This document shows positions 62,082 to 64,000 of a stretch of DNA of 64,000 nt, one piece after another. The notes under the pieces were generated by a model. That model saw only the letters and a list, made by a program, of their open reading frames with translations. It was not told where the DNA came from and did not search any database. The translations under genes and the position numbers were made by a program. This DNA is from Clostridium sp. chh4-2. Lineage in GTDB: Bacteria; Bacillota; Clostridia; Lachnospirales; Lachnospiraceae. The DNA is taken from contig NZ_PKUU01000022.1 in NCBI RefSeq assembly GCF_002899675.1, positions 59,142-123,141 on the forward strand, written 5' to 3'. Each line of letters opens with the position of its first letter. Position 1 is the first letter of the stretch.

Positions 62082-63808
62082 AACGTCAGTATTTTTGTTC
62101 CAAATTCAGAATGTTTATCAGCCTTACCCTGGTTCCCATCTGCATTTTCGCCTTTATTTCAATCTTTTATATCAACATGCAGGTAAAAAAAGAGGCCCGG
62201 GAAAACACGAGATCCACCACGGAACTGATTGCTCAATATCTGGAAGAGCTGACAGGAACCCTGGAATTTTACAAGGTATCGGTAAATTCCGATTCCCGCC
62301 TGCATCTGGCACTGATCAGCGCCCTGGGCAGCAGTTCCGACGAAACCGGAAGCTCGGCAGAGCTGGTCCGTTCCATGAAGAATCTTTATTATGCGCAGAG
62401 CACAAAACCTTATCTTCAGTCCATTTTCATCACCATAGAGGGAAGCCCTTATTTTATCAACGGAATCTACCGGGAATCCTTTAGCGAAGCCGCGGACAGC
62501 ACATGGGCGGGCGATGCCCCCGACATGGAGGATTCCACTGCCGTTAAAGTGCGGAATATTAAAAAAAATAAATTCGATACCCATACAATTCCTGTTGTCA
62601 CCGTTTACCAGCGGCTGAAATACAAGGAACTGATGGCGGTCAATATACGCCAGGATTATTTTAATAACTGGCTGGATTCCATCGCCGATTATGACGGACA
62701 GGGACTTTTCATCACCGATTCCAACGGACAAGTGCTCTTTTCCAATAAAAATGCGGATTTGATACCTAAGGCCGCTTCCTTTCTGGAAAACGGCGCGCCG
62801 GTCAACTCCATCGTGGACGGTTATTTTTATAATGCCGGAACCTTTCCGGGCATTTATGGATTCCGCTATCAATCCTTGATCCCTCAAAAAGAAGTCTTTA
62901 AACTGAGCAACACCATCTTAAAGCTCACGCTTTTGGCCGGCCTGCTCAGCATTCTTCTCTCCTCGGTGTTGGCTTATTTTTATACCATGAGGGATTATAA
63001 CCAGATTTTCCAAATCATCGAACTGTTTGAAAATGCGGAAAAAGGAAAGTTCGAGCCTCTGACTCCGGTCAAAATGAAGAACCACGCTTATTTTCACATT
63101 ATCAACAACATCATCAACCTGTTTATGTCCCAGACGTATTTAAAAGTGCAGCTGGATGCGAAGAAATACGCGTTATCCACCGCTCAGCTTTCTGCTCTCC
63201 AATATCAGCTGAACCCTCATTTTCTGTTTAATACCCTGCAGAGCATTGATCTGGAAGTGCTGAAAATCGGGCGGAAACCCACGCCGGCCAATCACATGAT
63301 CTCAGCCCTCTCCGGCCTTCTCCGCTATGCGTTGGATGACCCGATGAAAAAGGTGACGGTGCAGGAAGAGATCCAGGTCACAAAAAGTTATATCGACCTT
63401 CAGACCTGCCGCTTAGGCGAACAGTTTCAGGTTATATGGGACTACCGCCCGGAAGTTCTGTCCATGCCTATGTTCCGCCTGATGCTCCAGCCGATTATTG
63501 AAAACTCCATCTCCCATTCCGGGCTTTCTTCTCCGGAAGAATTAAAGATCAAAATAAAGATCCGACAGAAAAAAGGACGCCTTGTTTTTTCTGTGATCGA
63601 TAACGGTCTTGGAATGAGCCCCGAAACCCTCAGGGACCTCCGCCTCCGCATTATGGACGACCAGGTAGAGGATTCCGGCAGACATATCGGACTGAAAAAC
63701 ATATGCCAGCGCGTACGCCTGTCCTATCCGGACGGATATATGAAATTATGGAGCAAAAAAGGCCTGGGCACCATCGTGGAAATAGGGGGGATTGCGGAAA
63801 ATCTATAA
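62078..63808 (+). CDS. Sensor histidine kinase (YesM-like)
   Basis: A 576-residue membrane sensor. A first membrane span (FISLTLVPICIFAFISIFYI) is followed by an extracellular sensing region to about residue 280, a second span (LKLTLLAGLLSILLSSVLAY), a HAMP-like linker, and the His_kinase domain with His381 in QLNPHFLFNTLQ. The ATP-binding part has IIENSISHSG and IDNGLGMSPE. It phosphorylates the response regulator encoded just upstream. The ligand is probably an extracellular sugar or pectin fragment sensed directly or through a binding protein. Confidence 0.94.
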   Translation: MKRQYFCSKFRMFISLTLVPICIFAFISIFYINMQVKKEARENTRSTTELIAQYLEELTGTLEFYKVSVNSDSRLHLALISALGSSSDETGSSAELVRSMKNLYYAQSTKPYLQSIFITIEGSPYFINGIYRESFSEAADSTWAGDAPDMEDSTAVKVRNIKKNKFDTHTIPVVTVYQRLKYKELMAVNIRQDYFNNWLDSIADYDGQGLFITDSNGQVLFSNKNADLIPKAASFLENGAPVNSIVDGYFYNAGTFPGIYGFRYQSLIPQKEVFKLSNTILKLTLLAGLLSILLSSVLAYFYTMRDYNQIFQIIELFENAEKGKFEPLTPVKMKNHAYFHIINNIINLFMSQTYLKVQLDAKKYALSTAQLSALQYQLNPHFLFNTLQSIDLEVLKIGRKPTPANHMISALSGLLRYALDDPMKKVTVQEEIQVTKSYIDLQTCRLGEQFQVIWDYRPEVLSMPMFRLMLQPIIENSISHSGLSSPEELKIKIKIRQKKGRLVFSVIDNGLGMSPETLRDLRLRIMDDQVEDSGRHIGLKNICQRVRLSYPDGYMKLWSKKGLGTIVEIGGIAENL

Positions 63809-63911
63809 TGGCGGGGGAAACGCCAGGAAGGGATGGGATCGGGGGAAGGCGGGCCGGGCGGGAATGGGAAGGATGCAGATTGCATTTGCAGGAGTTTAGT
63901 TTCACTAAGGC

Positions 63912-64000
63912 GGTGAAGTTTTGCGTTGCACGTCCAAATAAAAACTCGCGATGAAGCCGCTCAAACAGATTTATTTGGACGTGCAACGCAAAACTTCACC
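63912..64000. repeat. Palindromic hairpin element at window end
   Basis: A perfect 31-base inverted repeat, starting GGTGAAGTTTTGCGTTGCAC at 63912 and ending at 64000, around a 27-base loop AACTCGCGATGAAGCC... (63943-63969). It is the third element with an AACTCG...CTCAAACA-type loop in the window; it may extend beyond the edge. The rest of 63809-63911 holds nothing recognisable. Confidence 0.8.

Overview
The window looks like an accessory carbohydrate-acid region from an anaerobic Firmicute, most likely a gut-type Lachnospiraceae/Clostridium relative. This is inferred from strong GGAGG-type ribosome sites, frequent GTG/TTG starts, YesMN two-component genes, tripartite tricarboxylate (TTT) transporters, a Cys-type (anaerobically matured) sulfatase and the general gene style. 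No rRNA, tRNA, CRISPR array or complete insertion sequence was seen. Nearly all of it is transport and catabolism of sugar acids or unusual sugars, split into small units that each carry their own regulator.

Layout. 1-8452: a sulfonate/nitrate-type ABC importer (binding protein, two permeases, two ATPases) runs into a cytosolic Cys-type sulfatase, a class II ketose-bisphosphate aldolase and an FGGY kinase cut by the window edge; a divergent LysR gene faces it. 8664-14712: TTT transporter 1 (tctCBA) followed by two tandem metallo-beta-lactamase-fold hydrolases, with a divergent LysR. 14815-15678: a PD-(D/E)XK-like protein. 16016-21624: a LarA-like nickel-pincer epimerase plus galactarate dehydratase (garD), a divergent LysR, and a MATE pump. 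21625-28803: mannonate dehydratase (uxuA), TTT transporter 2 and glucarate dehydratase (gudD), with a divergent LysR. 29079-32337: an AT-richer three-gene module (SPFH/zinc ribbon, membrane protein, zinc ribbon/TPR). 32892-36299: two AEC transporters around a LysR. 36543-41344: GntR regulator, TAXI-type TRAP transporter and 2-hydroxyacid dehydrogenase. 41608-42888: a decayed and an intact copy of the PD-(D/E)XK-like gene. 43372-50021: LacI regulator, ribose-type ABC importer, TIM-barrel isomerase and Gfo/Idh/MocA dehydrogenase. 50616-54126: glycerate kinase, DapA-type aldolase and tartronate semialdehyde reductase. 54502-55359: UlaG-like hydrolase. 55448-63808: an Lpl/Ugp-type ABC importer, a YetA/PcRGLX-like exo-rhamnogalacturonan-active protein and a YesN/YesM two-component system. 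The last 90 bases are a hairpin element.

How it fits together. garD and gudD feed galactarate and D-glucarate into 5-keto-4-deoxyglucarate. The DapA-family aldolase probably splits this to pyruvate and tartronate semialdehyde, garR reduces the latter to D-glycerate, and garK phosphorylates it to 2-phosphoglycerate. The TTT transporters are the likely aldarate importers, and gudD is collinear with one of them. The YetA-like/pectin module and uxuA point to plant pectin and uronic acids as the wider diet.

The most unusual signals are: a LarA-like epimerase fused by operon to garD; a paired ABC importer ATPase whose defects are complementary, leaving one consensus and one degenerate ATP site; an 18-base motif placed exactly 38 bases before the -10 box of two promoters of the YesN-linked system; a 17-base operator repeated before the GntR gene and its target; a hairpin placed directly before the ribosome site of at least seven genes; and three palindromic elements with different arms but a conserved apical loop, one with a clean target duplication.
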